This document shows, one piece after another, positions 54,814 through 62,940 of a stretch of DNA of 64,000 bases. Position 1 is the first letter of the stretch. Each line of letters starts with the position of its first letter. Location of the stretch: contig NZ_JBBVMF010000001.1 of assembly GCF_038150125.1 (NCBI RefSeq), positions 1 through 64,000 on the forward strand, given 5' to 3'. This DNA is from SW132 sp038150125. GTDB taxonomy: Bacteria > Bacteroidota > Rhodothermia > Balneolales > Balneolaceae. Under the pieces are notes generated by a model that did no database searches, was not told the DNA's origin, and saw only the letters and a program-made list of their open reading frames with translations. The translations under genes and the position numbers were made by a program.

Positions 54814-55257
54814 TTAAACCTGTGGAGGGCGGAGCAGGTCATCTAAACTTCCGGTGAGCAGAGTTGAAATCGGCTCAGAGGGTAAGTAGGACATTGTTGT
54901 TCTATAAAAAGGCGCAGATTCAGGAAAGTAATACGCCGTTAGACTATTCGTGAACACAAGCTGTGACGCTGTGGTATTCGGGGTGTGGTCTTTTGTGAAA
55001 TAACATGTACCGGGCTTATCGTGGTCATCTGATTGATGCTCAGAAGCGCTATCCATGTCGTGATGATGGCAGGTGCACACCGTTTCTGCCTCATCAGTTT
55101 CGCAGTAGCAAAACGAAACCTCGCAAATAAAATTATCATATCCGTGGTGGGCGTGATTCATCACCAGGCCTGTTGCAAGCCATCCGCCCACATTCCACAG
55201 CATCACGATCAAAGTGATCAGGGCGGTATACTTACGATATGTTAAATTAAGACTCAT
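54814..55257 (-). CDS. His/Cys-rich membrane-anchored protein, likely metal-binding
   Basis: The 147-residue protein has an N-terminal membrane segment (ITLIVMLWNVGGWLATGLVM), then HAHHGYDN, CEVSFCYCETDEAETVCTCH and HHHDMDSASEHQSDDHD with a further Cys. This density of Cys and His is typical of periplasmic metal-binding proteins linked to heavy-metal transport. It begins the operon with the YtkA-like lipoprotein and the TonB receptor. Copper is the probable metal from context, not from this sequence alone. Confidence 0.6.
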   Translation of the reverse strand: MSLNLTYRKYTALITLIVMLWNVGGWLATGLVMNHAHHGYDNFICEVSFCYCETDEAETVCTCHHHDMDSASEHQSDDHDKPGTCYFTKDHTPNTTASQLVFTNSLTAYYFPESAPFYRTTMSYLPSEPISTLLTGSLDDLLRPPQV

Positions 55258-55459
55258 TTGTCTTAAAATAACTCAGTATTGTGAAGAATGTTTGAAGAGC
55301 TTATTTAAAAAAAATGATGAAATAGTTAATTGTATATCAACATATTTTACATGTAACATAAAACTGGCGATAGCGGTTAGGCAAGAAACGGCGGGCTTTC
55401 AGTTCCCGCTTTGGAAATAAGCTTTTGTCTACGGTTCTGTTGTTAAACTATGGGTAGCC

Positions 55460-56725
55460 TTACAAGAGGGTGTGGTCGCCAATTACTTTACTCAAGCCAA
55501 CGCCCCAGTGTGGTACTTTGCCACCTAAGGTATAATACATTTTTTTGAAGCCCATTTTGAGGGCATAAGGCGTCACGCCCATTTCCAGATGCGATTCCTC
55601 TCCGCCCCACCATTCATCTGTGCGCATATAAAAACCCTTGATGCCGCCCATGTCACCCATGCATAGCAGCTCAAATTTCATCGGTTCAATATCACCTTCT
55701 ATTACACCCAGCTCTTTAGCTATGGTATTGGTCAGCACTTCGGCTTCCATGTGGCCCAGCGAACCGATCTTGGGTACCGTTATTGAAGCAGCATCACCGA
55801 CTGCAAAGATGTTTTGATAATCGGGATTTCGCATATACAAATCAGTTACAACAAAGCCTTTGTCATCCGTGAATGGTAACTCTTTAAGAAAATTATGGGC
55901 TCGCCAATCGGGAAAAATAATGGCTATTTCAGTTTCCTGTGATGAACCGTCATTGAATTCAATTCCGTCTTTATGAATCCTTTTTATCCCGCGGGTATTT
56001 GCCTGGTAATTATATCCCTTTTTATCCATCATGGGCAGAAGCTCATCAAGAATAGTCTCACCTGCATCTTCAGCAATAACTTTAGCCGGGGTTGATAAAT
56101 AAATGGTAGATTCATCCCCTTTCTGATGTTCTCCTAACCAATGTGCCAGCGAGAAAGCCAGTTCAACAGGCGGGCCTTCGCAGGCGGTTTCCGCTACGGG
56201 CAAGCCGTCGGGAAGCTTATCACTCTTACCCTGATGAAACAGATCTGAAGTGAGGCCGATAGGTCCGCCCTTGTATTCTTCATGCAGATAATTTCTTAAG
56301 CGATTTCCCAGGAAAATATCCGTAACACTATGGCCATATTCACTAAATCCATCAACCGCATCGTAGGCCAAACGGTTACCCAATGCTACAATTAAATAGT
56401 CGTATTGCATTTCACGAACCGGATGTCCGGAGCGTTCATTAGGTTTGTAAAACACTTTATTGACTTCGGGATCAATATCTTTTACTTCAGCCTGTATAAA
56501 CGTACTGCCATCATCTTCCAAAAACGAGATGAACTGGAAATTCATATCAATGCCGGGATTTTTGTTCTCTAATACCTGCATAGGAATGTTTGGCACAAAC
56601 GTAAGAAGTGATTTACGGTCAATGATGGTGATCTCTGCTTTGTCTTTTACAGCGTCGCGAATATATCTTGCGGTTGTAAGTCCTGCAAAATTGCATCCGA
56701 GTATAACGATATGTGGACTTGACAT
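55460..56725 (-). CDS. SQR/FCSD-like flavoprotein
   Basis: The 421-residue NAD(P)/FAD oxidoreductase starts HIVILGCNFAGLTTARYIRD and carries YLIVALGNRLAYDAV, ETACEGPPVELAFSLAHWLG (with a Cys at a redox position) and the FAD-binding YQNIFAVGDAASITVPKIGS. It resembles sulfide:quinone oxidoreductase or type II NADH dehydrogenase-like enzymes and has three visible cysteines. Its C-terminal amphipathic stretch (FKKMYYTLGGKVPHWGVGL) could bind the membrane. It stands alone on the minus strand. Confidence 0.8.
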   Translation of the reverse strand: MSSPHIVILGCNFAGLTTARYIRDAVKDKAEITIIDRKSLLTFVPNIPMQVLENKNPGIDMNFQFISFLEDDGSTFIQAEVKDIDPEVNKVFYKPNERSGHPVREMQYDYLIVALGNRLAYDAVDGFSEYGHSVTDIFLGNRLRNYLHEEYKGGPIGLTSDLFHQGKSDKLPDGLPVAETACEGPPVELAFSLAHWLGEHQKGDESTIYLSTPAKVIAEDAGETILDELLPMMDKKGYNYQANTRGIKRIHKDGIEFNDGSSQETEIAIIFPDWRAHNFLKELPFTDDKGFVVTDLYMRNPDYQNIFAVGDAASITVPKIGSLGHMEAEVLTNTIAKELGVIEGDIEPMKFELLCMGDMGGIKGFYMRTDEWWGGEESHLEMGVTPYALKMGFKKMYYTLGGKVPHWGVGLSKVIGDHTLL

Positions 56726-56888
56726 GGTTTTTTATTTTAGGTTTCTCTTTTATCTGTATAAATGCCACTATCTAATAATCACTCTTTCTCTCTATATTAA
56801 AATACGACTTAAATCAGCCATATGCACTCTTAAACCTGTATTATTAAGGGGTTATTCAATAAACTCAATCTTTTTATTTGAGTCTCTG

Positions 56889-56910
56889 AACCATGAATGT
56901 ATGGTTTTTT
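56889..56910 (+). terminator. Hairpin with T run
   Basis: The stem AACCAT / ATGGTT with a 6-base loop is followed by T6. It lies between the flavoprotein gene and the group II intron end; no plus-strand gene precedes it. The rest of 56726-57004 shows nothing. Confidence 0.5.
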
Positions 56911-57004
56911 AGATGTCAACGGTCAGGTATAATTTGAAAAGTATTCATGACAACTTCAGCTGTAATTATCCACAGGCCTATTGGTTTGGCTTCACATGTT
57001 ACAA

Positions 57005-57078
57005 GTCGAGTAGCCAAGGGGAATTTCACCCCAAGGCTCTCACAGAACCGTACGTGATAGTCTCCCATCATACAGCTC
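57005..57078 (-). ncRNA. Group II intron domains V-VI
   Basis: Domain V is a 34-nt hairpin (57045-57078) with the conserved AGC-like catalytic triad region and the pairing GTAC / GTAC. Domain VI (57014-57036) is CCTTGGGGTGAAATTCCCCTTGG with an unpaired A region for branching. Confidence 0.85.
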
Positions 57079-57101
57079 CTGTCGTTGAATCGCTATGGAT
57101 T

Positions 57102-58332
57102 TCACGGATGAACCAGGCTCCAGTGAGCAAACAACCTTGGATTGGCTTTATATACTTGCTTCAGCCAATGTACAGCTCGTTTCTTAGAGAACCTGCGGTT
57201 CCATTTGAGCCATTTAATCAGCTTTAGGTTTAATACTCGCCATACCCATGTGGTTGTCCACTTACTCCATCGGCAGTAATAGTTCATCCATCCCCGGATA
57301 CGCACGTTAAGCAGTTTGGCCATGTGCTGAATCGTGCCCTTATACTTGTGCAGATTCAGCTGTTTCAACTTCTCCGTTACGGAGACTTTTGCTTTTCTGC
57401 TCATAGAAGGCACATACAGTAATTGCCATCCCTGTTCAGTATTGCATATGCGCGGGCGGAATGTGTACCCCAGAAAATCGAAGCTTGTTTGGCTTTGAGT
57501 CTCTCGGCGTCGCCGGTCCTTGCAATACACAATATGTGTTTTCTCCGGGTGAAGTTGGAGATTGCATTCCTCCATCCGGGCAGTAATTCGTACTTTAATG
57601 AACTCTGCCTGTGCTTTGCTTCGGGTATGTACGACAATATCGTCAGCATACCGTTCAAACGGAATGGTCGGATGATGCTTTCTCATCCACCCGTCAAACC
57701 CCACGTGCAGATACAGATTCGCCAGCAATGGACTGATGACTCCACCTTGGGGTGTCCCTTTACTGGTGGAGATTCGTTGTCCATCGGCCTGAACAACCTC
57801 AGCTTGCAGCCACCTCTTCACATACATGCACACCCAGTCGGGGGCATGATAGTGCCGGAGGGCGTTAAGCATCAGCTCGTGATCAATGTTGTCAAAGAAT
57901 CCGGCAATGTCCAGATCAAGCACCCAATCATAGTACCGGCATCGGTAGTTAGCCTTTGCCAGTGCCTGATGGGCACTCTTGCCCGGTCGGTATCCATAGC
58001 TGTCCTCGTGGAAGATCGGTTCCAGTTTAGGCTCCAGCCACGTCTTGACGACCTGTTGGGCAATACGATCTGCCACAGTTGGTATCCCCAAACTGCGCTG
58101 ACCACCGGACTTCTTCGGAATCTTTACCTGTTTTACCGGAGGTGGAAAATAACTGCCGGAGCTTAGCCGGTTCCACAGTTTGTACAGGTTTCTCGACAGG
58201 TCGTCGCTGAACGCATCCAGGCTTACCTGATCGATACCCGCACTTCCCCCCGTTGGCTTTTACCTTTCGGTAAGCCCTCCATACCATCAGCTTGCTGATG
58301 GGTTGCGATTTTGTCTCATAATAGTCAGTCAT
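57102..58332 (-). pseudogene. ltrA: Group II intron reverse transcriptase/maturase, frameshifted
   Basis: From the ATG at 58332 the reading starts MTDYYETKSQPISKLMVWRA. At a G6 run (58246-58251 on the plus strand as C6) one base is extra, and the frame after it carries the rest of the protein: SGGQRSLGIPTVADRIAQQV, STSKGTPQGGVISPLLANLY, the active-site FERYADDIVVH, and the maturase X domain (FDFLGYTFRPR to the end). Corrected length is about 410 residues, normal for the family. Frameshift by homopolymer slippage or a sequencing error is likely. The catalytic aspartates are present. Confidence 0.88.
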
Positions 58333-58834
58333 CCCAACTTTGTTGGTTGTTGATTGTTATGCGACCCAACGACTCAGCCCCCTCGCTCCTGCCTGCTTTC
58401 ACAGGCTCTTGCCACTACTACGAGCTGATCCGCCCCGCCTGCCTGCCATCCGCCAGCTGGCGGACGCAGGGTTTCTGCTTGCACCCACTTGCACTCCCGG
58501 CAGGTCGGTTCCCTTGTTCCGTAGCAAAGCCTGACTCGATGTCCCGCGACCTTAACACCGCCTGCCGTACAGCCAGTATCAGCTTGCGCCCGCTGTACTT
58601 TGCCGGGGCACTCAGGTACTTCTCCGGTTCTGACAGAATCTGACGAATATCGATGCTTCAACAGTCGTTCACTTGCGTTCGGCTCATTCGAGTCTTACCT
58701 GATGAGTCGTCGCTCACCTTTTCCGTCTCGCTCAACACCCGCTAACGAGCACCAGACGGTGGTTTGAAGGCGCTGGCTGACAGCGCCTTCGGTAGGCCAA
58801 CTACCATCTTTGCAACAGCATGTAAAAGAACACT

Positions 58835-59198
58835 TGCCATAAATGACAAGTTACCCTTTACTTCAAGGCACACACCTGAGTTCGATTATTAATCTCATTG
58901 AATGTGGTCAAAAAGTCCACTCCTTTCTCAAAGAAGGGATTTTCCCGAAGGGATCCGCCAGCTGGCATGAAGGGGTGGTTTTGCCTTGGCCATCCCTGGA
59001 ATAACAGTATTTTTTGAGTCTAATTTGAGCTCGAAACCTAAAGCTACCACCCCCTGCCCCTCCTTACACAGGAGGGGAGTATTCTTGCCCCGATTTATAA
59101 TCGAACTCAGGTTACAAATGCTTTCGGAACGCGATCAGCAATTAGCTGTTTGGGTTTGATAACAGTAAAATGTCATCATTTTACTGTTCGCTTAAACA
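58835..59198. repeat. Intergenic region with inverted pair of REP-like elements
   Basis: Between the intron and the DUF3565 gene, a unit near 58918-58980 (CACTCCTTTCTCAAAGAAGG ... GGGGTGG) and an opposite one near 59045-59090 (CCACCCCCTGCCCCTCC / GGAGGGGAG) form an inverted pair like the one at 51230-51400. No gene is supported. Confidence 0.55.
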
Positions 59199-59384
59199 TT
59201 ATTTATCACACTCTTTACATTCCAGCACTTTTCCCAATTTAGCGCGTCTGCCCTCTTCCGTTACAACCCACGGCCGAAGCTGCCATGGCGGGTCGTGCCT
59301 TACGTGTTGGGTGTGGCCACATTTAAGATCAGCTACCCAGTCTCCCTCCTCATCTTTATGAAATCCTGTGATGGGCTGTTTCAT
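59199..59384 (-). CDS. DUF3565 family protein
   Basis: The 61-residue protein matches the DUF3565 consensus: MKQPITGFHKDEEGDWVADL, then KCGHTQHVRHDPPWQLRPWV and a C-terminal CKECDK. It has the CGH/CxxC-like pattern of a small zinc-binding domain. Function is unknown; it is often found near denitrification or cytochrome genes. Its start overlaps the end of the next upstream gene by 4 bp (ATGA). Confidence 0.9.
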   Translation of the reverse strand: MKQPITGFHKDEEGDWVADLKCGHTQHVRHDPPWQLRPWVVTEEGRRAKLGKVLECKECDK

Positions 59385-59518
59385 TTCGTGTGATGTTGTT
59401 CAACAATCTTTGCAATATCCAGTTTCTGTATGGCGCTTACAGCTGCTTCAATACAGGCGTTTCGAACACCTACTGCAAGTTGCTGTTCAGCTTTGAGTTC
59501 ATCTAAACTATTATCCAT
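59381..59518 (-). CDS. Short helical protein coupled to DUF3565 and cytochrome
   Basis: Using the ATG at 59518, a 45-residue helical peptide is encoded (MDNSLDELKAEQQLAVGVRN, then AVSAIQKLDIAKIVEQHHT). The upstream open part to 59584 overlaps the cytochrome gene and is not needed. The stop overlaps the DUF3565 start and the start lies 1 bp before the cytochrome stop, so the three genes are translationally coupled. No family is recognised. Confidence 0.6.
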   Translation of the reverse strand: MDNSLDELKAEQQLAVGVRNACIEAAVSAIQKLDIAKIVEQHHTK

Positions 59519-59519
59519 G

Positions 59520-60029
59520 TTAATCCCTGTTCCGTGCTTGACGCCGGAGACGTTCATAGCGAATCTCTTCCTGGAACGCTGCATGACAGCTTACACATCC
59601 CTGCTGAATCATGTTGTAATGTTTCATCACTCTGTTCATATCCTGATTCTGTGCTGCTCCGCGCAGCGAATCTGCCGTGCCATGGACCACTTTATCATAT
59701 GCCCCAAACTGCGACATGCGCTCGCCGAGTGTGTTTTGAACCAGCGAACGGCTTTCATCAGACAGCGGAGGATGATCATTTATATTTGCGGCACCCTGCT
59801 CAATCAGGTCAAAGTTTTGCGTGAAGATACCTTCGTTGATGGTATGCATATCGATCATCAGCATGCGCATGATCGTGGGTAGTTCCAGCGGTTGAGTGAT
59901 GCTTTCTGTTTCAGCGTCCTGTTTGGAATCGGTATCCTGGTCCTGATTCTGGTAATGTGCAACCGCCAATCCGGCAAATACCAGCAGGAAGAACGACCCG
60001 GTTAGTATTGTGTTGATATTGTATTTCAT
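59520..60029 (-). CDS. Cytochrome c'-like single-haem protein
   Basis: The 169-residue protein has an N-terminal membrane anchor or signal (TGSFFLLVFAGLAVAH). Its four-helix body has a single haem motif C145-V-S-C148-H149 near the C-terminus (QGCVSCHAAFQEEIR), the position used by cytochromes c'. Such proteins bind or detoxify nitric oxide in the periplasm. It heads the small operon with the 45-residue protein and DUF3565, and lies 18 bp after the truncated haemoglobin gene stop. Confidence 0.85.
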   Translation of the reverse strand: MKYNINTILTGSFFLLVFAGLAVAHYQNQDQDTDSKQDAETESITQPLELPTIMRMLMIDMHTINEGIFTQNFDLIEQGAANINDHPPLSDESRSLVQNTLGERMSQFGAYDKVVHGTADSLRGAAQNQDMNRVMKHYNMIQQGCVSCHAAFQEEIRYERLRRQARNRD

Positions 60030-60047
60030 AAAGCTTGTTTATGGGTT

Positions 60048-60416
60048 CTAATATTTTCCTTCCATCTTCATTCTCAAAGAAAATGATGCCGCAATTTTGG
60101 ATGCCATCTCCTTGGCATGTTCGGCCTTTGGTCCTTCAAAATGATCATCCACCGTCTCTACGAACAGACCATACCAAAGATGAAAATCATTTTCTTCAAG
60201 AGGAAGCGGCATATGCTTCCGAAATGGCTTCCCCTTATAACGGCCGGTTTGAAAGATCAGGTTCGACCAGAAATCAACCATCCGGGGCAAGTGATGGTCC
60301 CAGTCTACATCGGCTACATCGCTGAAGATATAGTTCAGTCGCTCATTATTCTGAACACGTCCGTAAAAGGTCTCTACAAGCAGGCGAATGTCGTCATCGT
60401 TGCGAATATCTTTCAT
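60048..60416 (-). CDS. Group III truncated haemoglobin
   Basis: With the start at 60416 (the open frame to 60512 reaches into sequence that looks non-coding) the protein has 122 residues. It carries the group III pattern: LLVETFYGRVQNNERLNYIF, then HHLPRMVDFWSNLIFQTGRY and the proximal His region FRKHMPLPLEENDFHLWYGL. These globins are linked to nitric oxide or oxygen chemistry and lie here among nitrite/NO genes. The stop is 18 bp before the cytochrome c' start, so it is probably the first gene of that operon. Confidence 0.88.
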   Translation of the reverse strand: MKDIRNDDDIRLLVETFYGRVQNNERLNYIFSDVADVDWDHHLPRMVDFWSNLIFQTGRYKGKPFRKHMPLPLEENDFHLWYGLFVETVDDHFEGPKAEHAKEMASKIAASFSLRMKMEGKY

Positions 60417-60502
60417 GGCAGATTCTGTTTTATGTGAATTCAATTTATAAATCAGACCTGACAGCGTCCGCAGGTCCTGTGAGCGTCGGGGCATATTTGG
60501 GA

Positions 60503-60535
60503 AAACCTCCAAGGTTTTAAAAACCTTGGAGGTTT
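60503..60535. terminator. Palindromic hairpin (terminator-like)
   Basis: A 15-16 bp stem AAACCTCCAAGGTTTT / AAAACCTTGGAGGTTT lies after the 604-aa protein gene. It is a terminator for that gene or a dispersed palindrome like the one at 40260. Confidence 0.7.
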
Positions 60536-60586
60536 AGTTTTTAAATCGTTTTGGTAAACCTATCATGCACTCTCCTGTATTTCGCT

Positions 60587-62401
60587 CTAAGCCTCCGCCA
60601 TCTGAGTCTCGAACAGTATAGTAAGCCGCAGCCGCTGCTCTTCAACCGTCTTTTTTAACGATACAAGGTTTTCATCGCGATATGGTTTCTTAGCTGAAAT
60701 TTCCATGCAGAGATCAATCCCCTTCTCGAGGTTGTTCCTCATCTTCCCAAGTCTTCTCCACTGCTTTTTATCTTCAGGGCCAATTTGGGTAGCCAGCTCG
60801 CTGACGTAATCCACATACATCACTAACTCTTTGGCAAACATGTGGGGGCGATCTTCTGGCACCAGGGATTCGCCGCGTCCATAGATATGATCCACCATCT
60901 CATCAAGAGAATATTCCCTGCTGAACCACGCAATATTGGGTCCCGGGCAAATCGCCTGACGACCATACGTCGGCTTCATAATTCCCAGTCGAATTAGCGA
61001 TCCCGTACCAAGATTTGTGCAGAGGCAGGTTTTTTCCATCACCCTGTTTTTTTGCTTCTCTTTATCCTCATCAGGAAGATCACTCTCATGTATGGAGCTG
61101 ATTTTCAAAATCTGGTATTCAGCCGAGGCTGTACAGATTGGATTCTCGGTAAACTCCGTATTGGAGACCAAAAATCCTTTTGGGCATTTTGAGCCCGGTT
61201 TTCCTTTGGCGACCAGTTCTTTGGTATGAATTTCTGACCCTGATCCGCGAATATTATTAAACGGAACGCCCAGTGGCGATACGTTACTCAGGTACAACTC
61301 CTTTTCACCGGCACTGGCTAACAGTTTTGATGTAAATTCATCCACGCAGGTAGCTTCGGGCACAAGCAGGAAAGGGCTCCCCCATCCTGTTCCATCCATC
61401 TCAAAATCTTCCAGCAGCCGACGCATTTCGCCATTCGTACCAATTCCGCCCTGTACGGTTATTTTTGGTTTGATGTCTTCTTCAGACAGATCCGGGTAGT
61501 CCCAACCCATCGTTTCATAAAAGTTTTTTACCATAGGCTGAAACGTTTCCACGAGCTGTTCCCGCTTTTCGCGAAACTCCTGCAGCAGCACCGGCATCAG
61601 GTGCCCGTCAGACGCAAATGCGTGTCCGCCACAATTCAGCCCGGACTCAATCCGAAATTCGGCCACTTCAATACCTTTCTTTGCGAGAAACTTACCCTGG
61701 ATCAGCGCCGAACGGAAATCACTCACTTTCAAAATAACTTTCTTTTTGATCTGCCCGGTCGCATCCCGGTAAAAATCCTGAAAATCAGAAAGATAGCTGT
61801 ACAGCCGCGGATTAAATCCCGCTGACAGTACCAGTCCTGTTGATGAGAGTTTACTATTAGCATATCCGCGCAGAGCCGCACTGGCATCGCTGAATTCCGA
61901 GCTCATTGACTGGTCATCCTTATCCGTACCAAGGGCATCCACCTTCGCCATAATATTTACATCAATGGAACCCGGCTTCATTCGCTCAGTTAAATCCCCA
62001 ATCAGGCGAGCTCTCATCTCGGCATCGGTGAGAGATTCAATAAACTGGCAGGCACTTTTCAGGGAGTTTGACTGCGGCAACAGATTAAAGTATCGGTCTT
62101 TTTCCGATCCCTCCAGTAGCTCCATGCTCTTTAAATTTTCAAACTTCCGGGTGACGATCTCACCTACCATATCAAGATAAGCCGTGATCCGCTGCGCTCG
62201 TCCATCTGCTGCCGAGACCGGAATATTCGTGTAGGGTAAATTGAATTCTTTGCAGTAATGCTTTCGGATTTTTTCACAAAGCAGGTCATCAACCACCGAA
62301 ATAACGGAGTTGATACCGAGATGTGCTACGCGGATGGGGCTATCTATGGAGTGTCCTGTGCCCATAACAGGAATATGGAACTGATGTTGGTTTTGTATCA
62401 T
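60587..62401 (-). CDS. Unknown 604-aa Cys-rich protein, TIM-barrel-like motif, next to nirK
   Basis: The protein starts MIQNQHQFHIPVMGTGHSID and contains ITVQGGIGTNGEMRRLLEDF followed by WGSPFLLVPEAT. This is the GGIG...GxPFL pattern of FMN-binding TIM barrels of the nitronate monooxygenase or dihydroorotate dehydrogenase kind. At least ten cysteines are present, including ESGLNCGGHAF, GSKCPKGF, NPICTASAE, KTCLCTNLGTGSL and QAICPGPN, several at positions that could bind an iron-sulfur cluster or metal. I do not recognise a characterised family. It is divergent from a small ORF and nirK, with an AAGA-N8-TCTT dyad 64 bp upstream. Confidence 0.6.
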   Translation of the reverse strand: MIQNQHQFHIPVMGTGHSIDSPIRVAHLGINSVISVVDDLLCEKIRKHYCKEFNLPYTNIPVSAADGRAQRITAYLDMVGEIVTRKFENLKSMELLEGSEKDRYFNLLPQSNSLKSACQFIESLTDAEMRARLIGDLTERMKPGSIDVNIMAKVDALGTDKDDQSMSSEFSDASAALRGYANSKLSSTGLVLSAGFNPRLYSYLSDFQDFYRDATGQIKKKVILKVSDFRSALIQGKFLAKKGIEVAEFRIESGLNCGGHAFASDGHLMPVLLQEFREKREQLVETFQPMVKNFYETMGWDYPDLSEEDIKPKITVQGGIGTNGEMRRLLEDFEMDGTGWGSPFLLVPEATCVDEFTSKLLASAGEKELYLSNVSPLGVPFNNIRGSGSEIHTKELVAKGKPGSKCPKGFLVSNTEFTENPICTASAEYQILKISSIHESDLPDEDKEKQKNRVMEKTCLCTNLGTGSLIRLGIMKPTYGRQAICPGPNIAWFSREYSLDEMVDHIYGRGESLVPEDRPHMFAKELVMYVDYVSELATQIGPEDKKQWRRLGKMRNNLEKGIDLCMEISAKKPYRDENLVSLKKTVEEQRLRLTILFETQMAEA

Positions 62402-62464
62402 GGAGTTGGAGTGTAGTCTTTGTTGTTATGTATCGAAAAACCAAAATACGGATGTTTTATATAA

Positions 62465-62484
62465 TAAGACAGTTTACTCTTTTA
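62465..62484. promoter_or_regulatory. AAGA-N8-TCTT dyad, site 1
   Basis: The sequence TAAGACAGTTTACTCTTTTA has the arms AAGA and TCTT 8 bases apart. It is in the upstream region of the 604-aa gene. Two further sites share the arms and the following CA (62816 and 62895). Confidence 0.6.
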
Positions 62485-62539
62485 TCTAATTTATGTCATT
62501 TGTACTTAAGTTCATCTCATTCAAACCAAGGTACTATCG

Positions 62540-62770
62540 ATGAAATCAGTTTACTCAATTATACTACTTCTACCCTTCGACACAGCGGTTCTTCAGCCCG
62601 TGATGCCGATGGCAGAGTATGTGGTATCAAAAATAAATCTGGTAGACTTGTTTGATTCCAATGGTAAATTTGATGTTATCGCAGGCGGGAAAGAAAATAT
62701 AAAGCTCATCTTGTTTTTAACAGCAGCCGTACTCCCGGGGATTTTGGCAGCCTTTTATATGGTTACATAG
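62540..62770 (+). CDS. Small hypothetical membrane-associated protein
   Basis: The 76-residue product (MKSVYSIILLLPFDTAVLQP at the N-terminus and NIKLILFLTAAVLPGILAAF at the C-terminus) has two hydrophobic segments around a polar middle (DLFDSNGKFDVIAGGKE). It lies between the 604-aa gene and nirK on the nirK strand, 170 bp before nirK. No family is recognised. It may be a real small protein of the cluster; coding potential is moderate. Confidence 0.5.
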   Translation: MKSVYSIILLLPFDTAVLQPVMPMAEYVVSKINLVDLFDSNGKFDVIAGGKENIKLILFLTAAVLPGILAAFYMVT

Positions 62771-62815
62771 TAAAATCAAGGGGTTAGATTGTGACGGATA
62801 AGGACAGAAATTTTA

Positions 62816-62833
62816 TAAGACAACTTTATCTTA
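62816..62833. promoter_or_regulatory. AAGA-N8-TCTT dyad, site 2
   Basis: The sequence TAAGACAACTTTATCTTA is an almost symmetric dyad, with arms TAAGA / TCTTA, 108 bp before the nirK start codon. Confidence 0.65.
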
Positions 62834-62894
62834 AATTCATATTTCGCCTGTAACTTATCCATCAAACGCGGAAATGCAGACTTGCAACTCTATA

Positions 62895-62914
62895 TAAGAC
62901 AAAAGAGTCTTTTA
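62895..62914. promoter_or_regulatory. AAGA-N8-TCTT dyad, site 3
   Basis: The sequence TAAGACAAAAGAGTCTTTTA has extended symmetry (AAGAC-N6-GTCTT). It ends 26 bp before the nirK start codon, where a repressor would overlap the core promoter. Confidence 0.65.
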
Positions 62915-62940
62915 TATTTAAATAACAACTACCTATTATT

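Larger units (their letters stand above)
57005..58834 (-). mobile_element. Group II intron with maturase ORF
   Basis: The 3' part on the minus strand contains a recognisable domain V (57045-57078, AGCTGTATG ... CACGTACGGTTC) and a domain VI stem ending in CTACTCGAC at about 57005. The 5' part has the usual domain I phrase CGAATGAGCCGAACGCAAG, found about 150-200 nt into the intron, so the 5' end is estimated at about 58834. The boundary there is uncertain. The ORF in domain IV encodes a reverse transcriptase/maturase with a frameshift. A small palindromic insertion (CCGCCAGCTGGCGG, near 58450) lies before the ORF. Confidence 0.85.

Noticed and set aside
57423..58166. 247-codon plus-strand ORF within the group II intron
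   Set aside because: It is the reverse complement of the maturase reading frame and contains no recognisable domain.
58246..58251. Programmed frameshift in the intron maturase
   Set aside because: Group II maturases are normally encoded in one frame and there is no stimulatory structure evident. A slip or sequencing error in a six-base homopolymer explains it.
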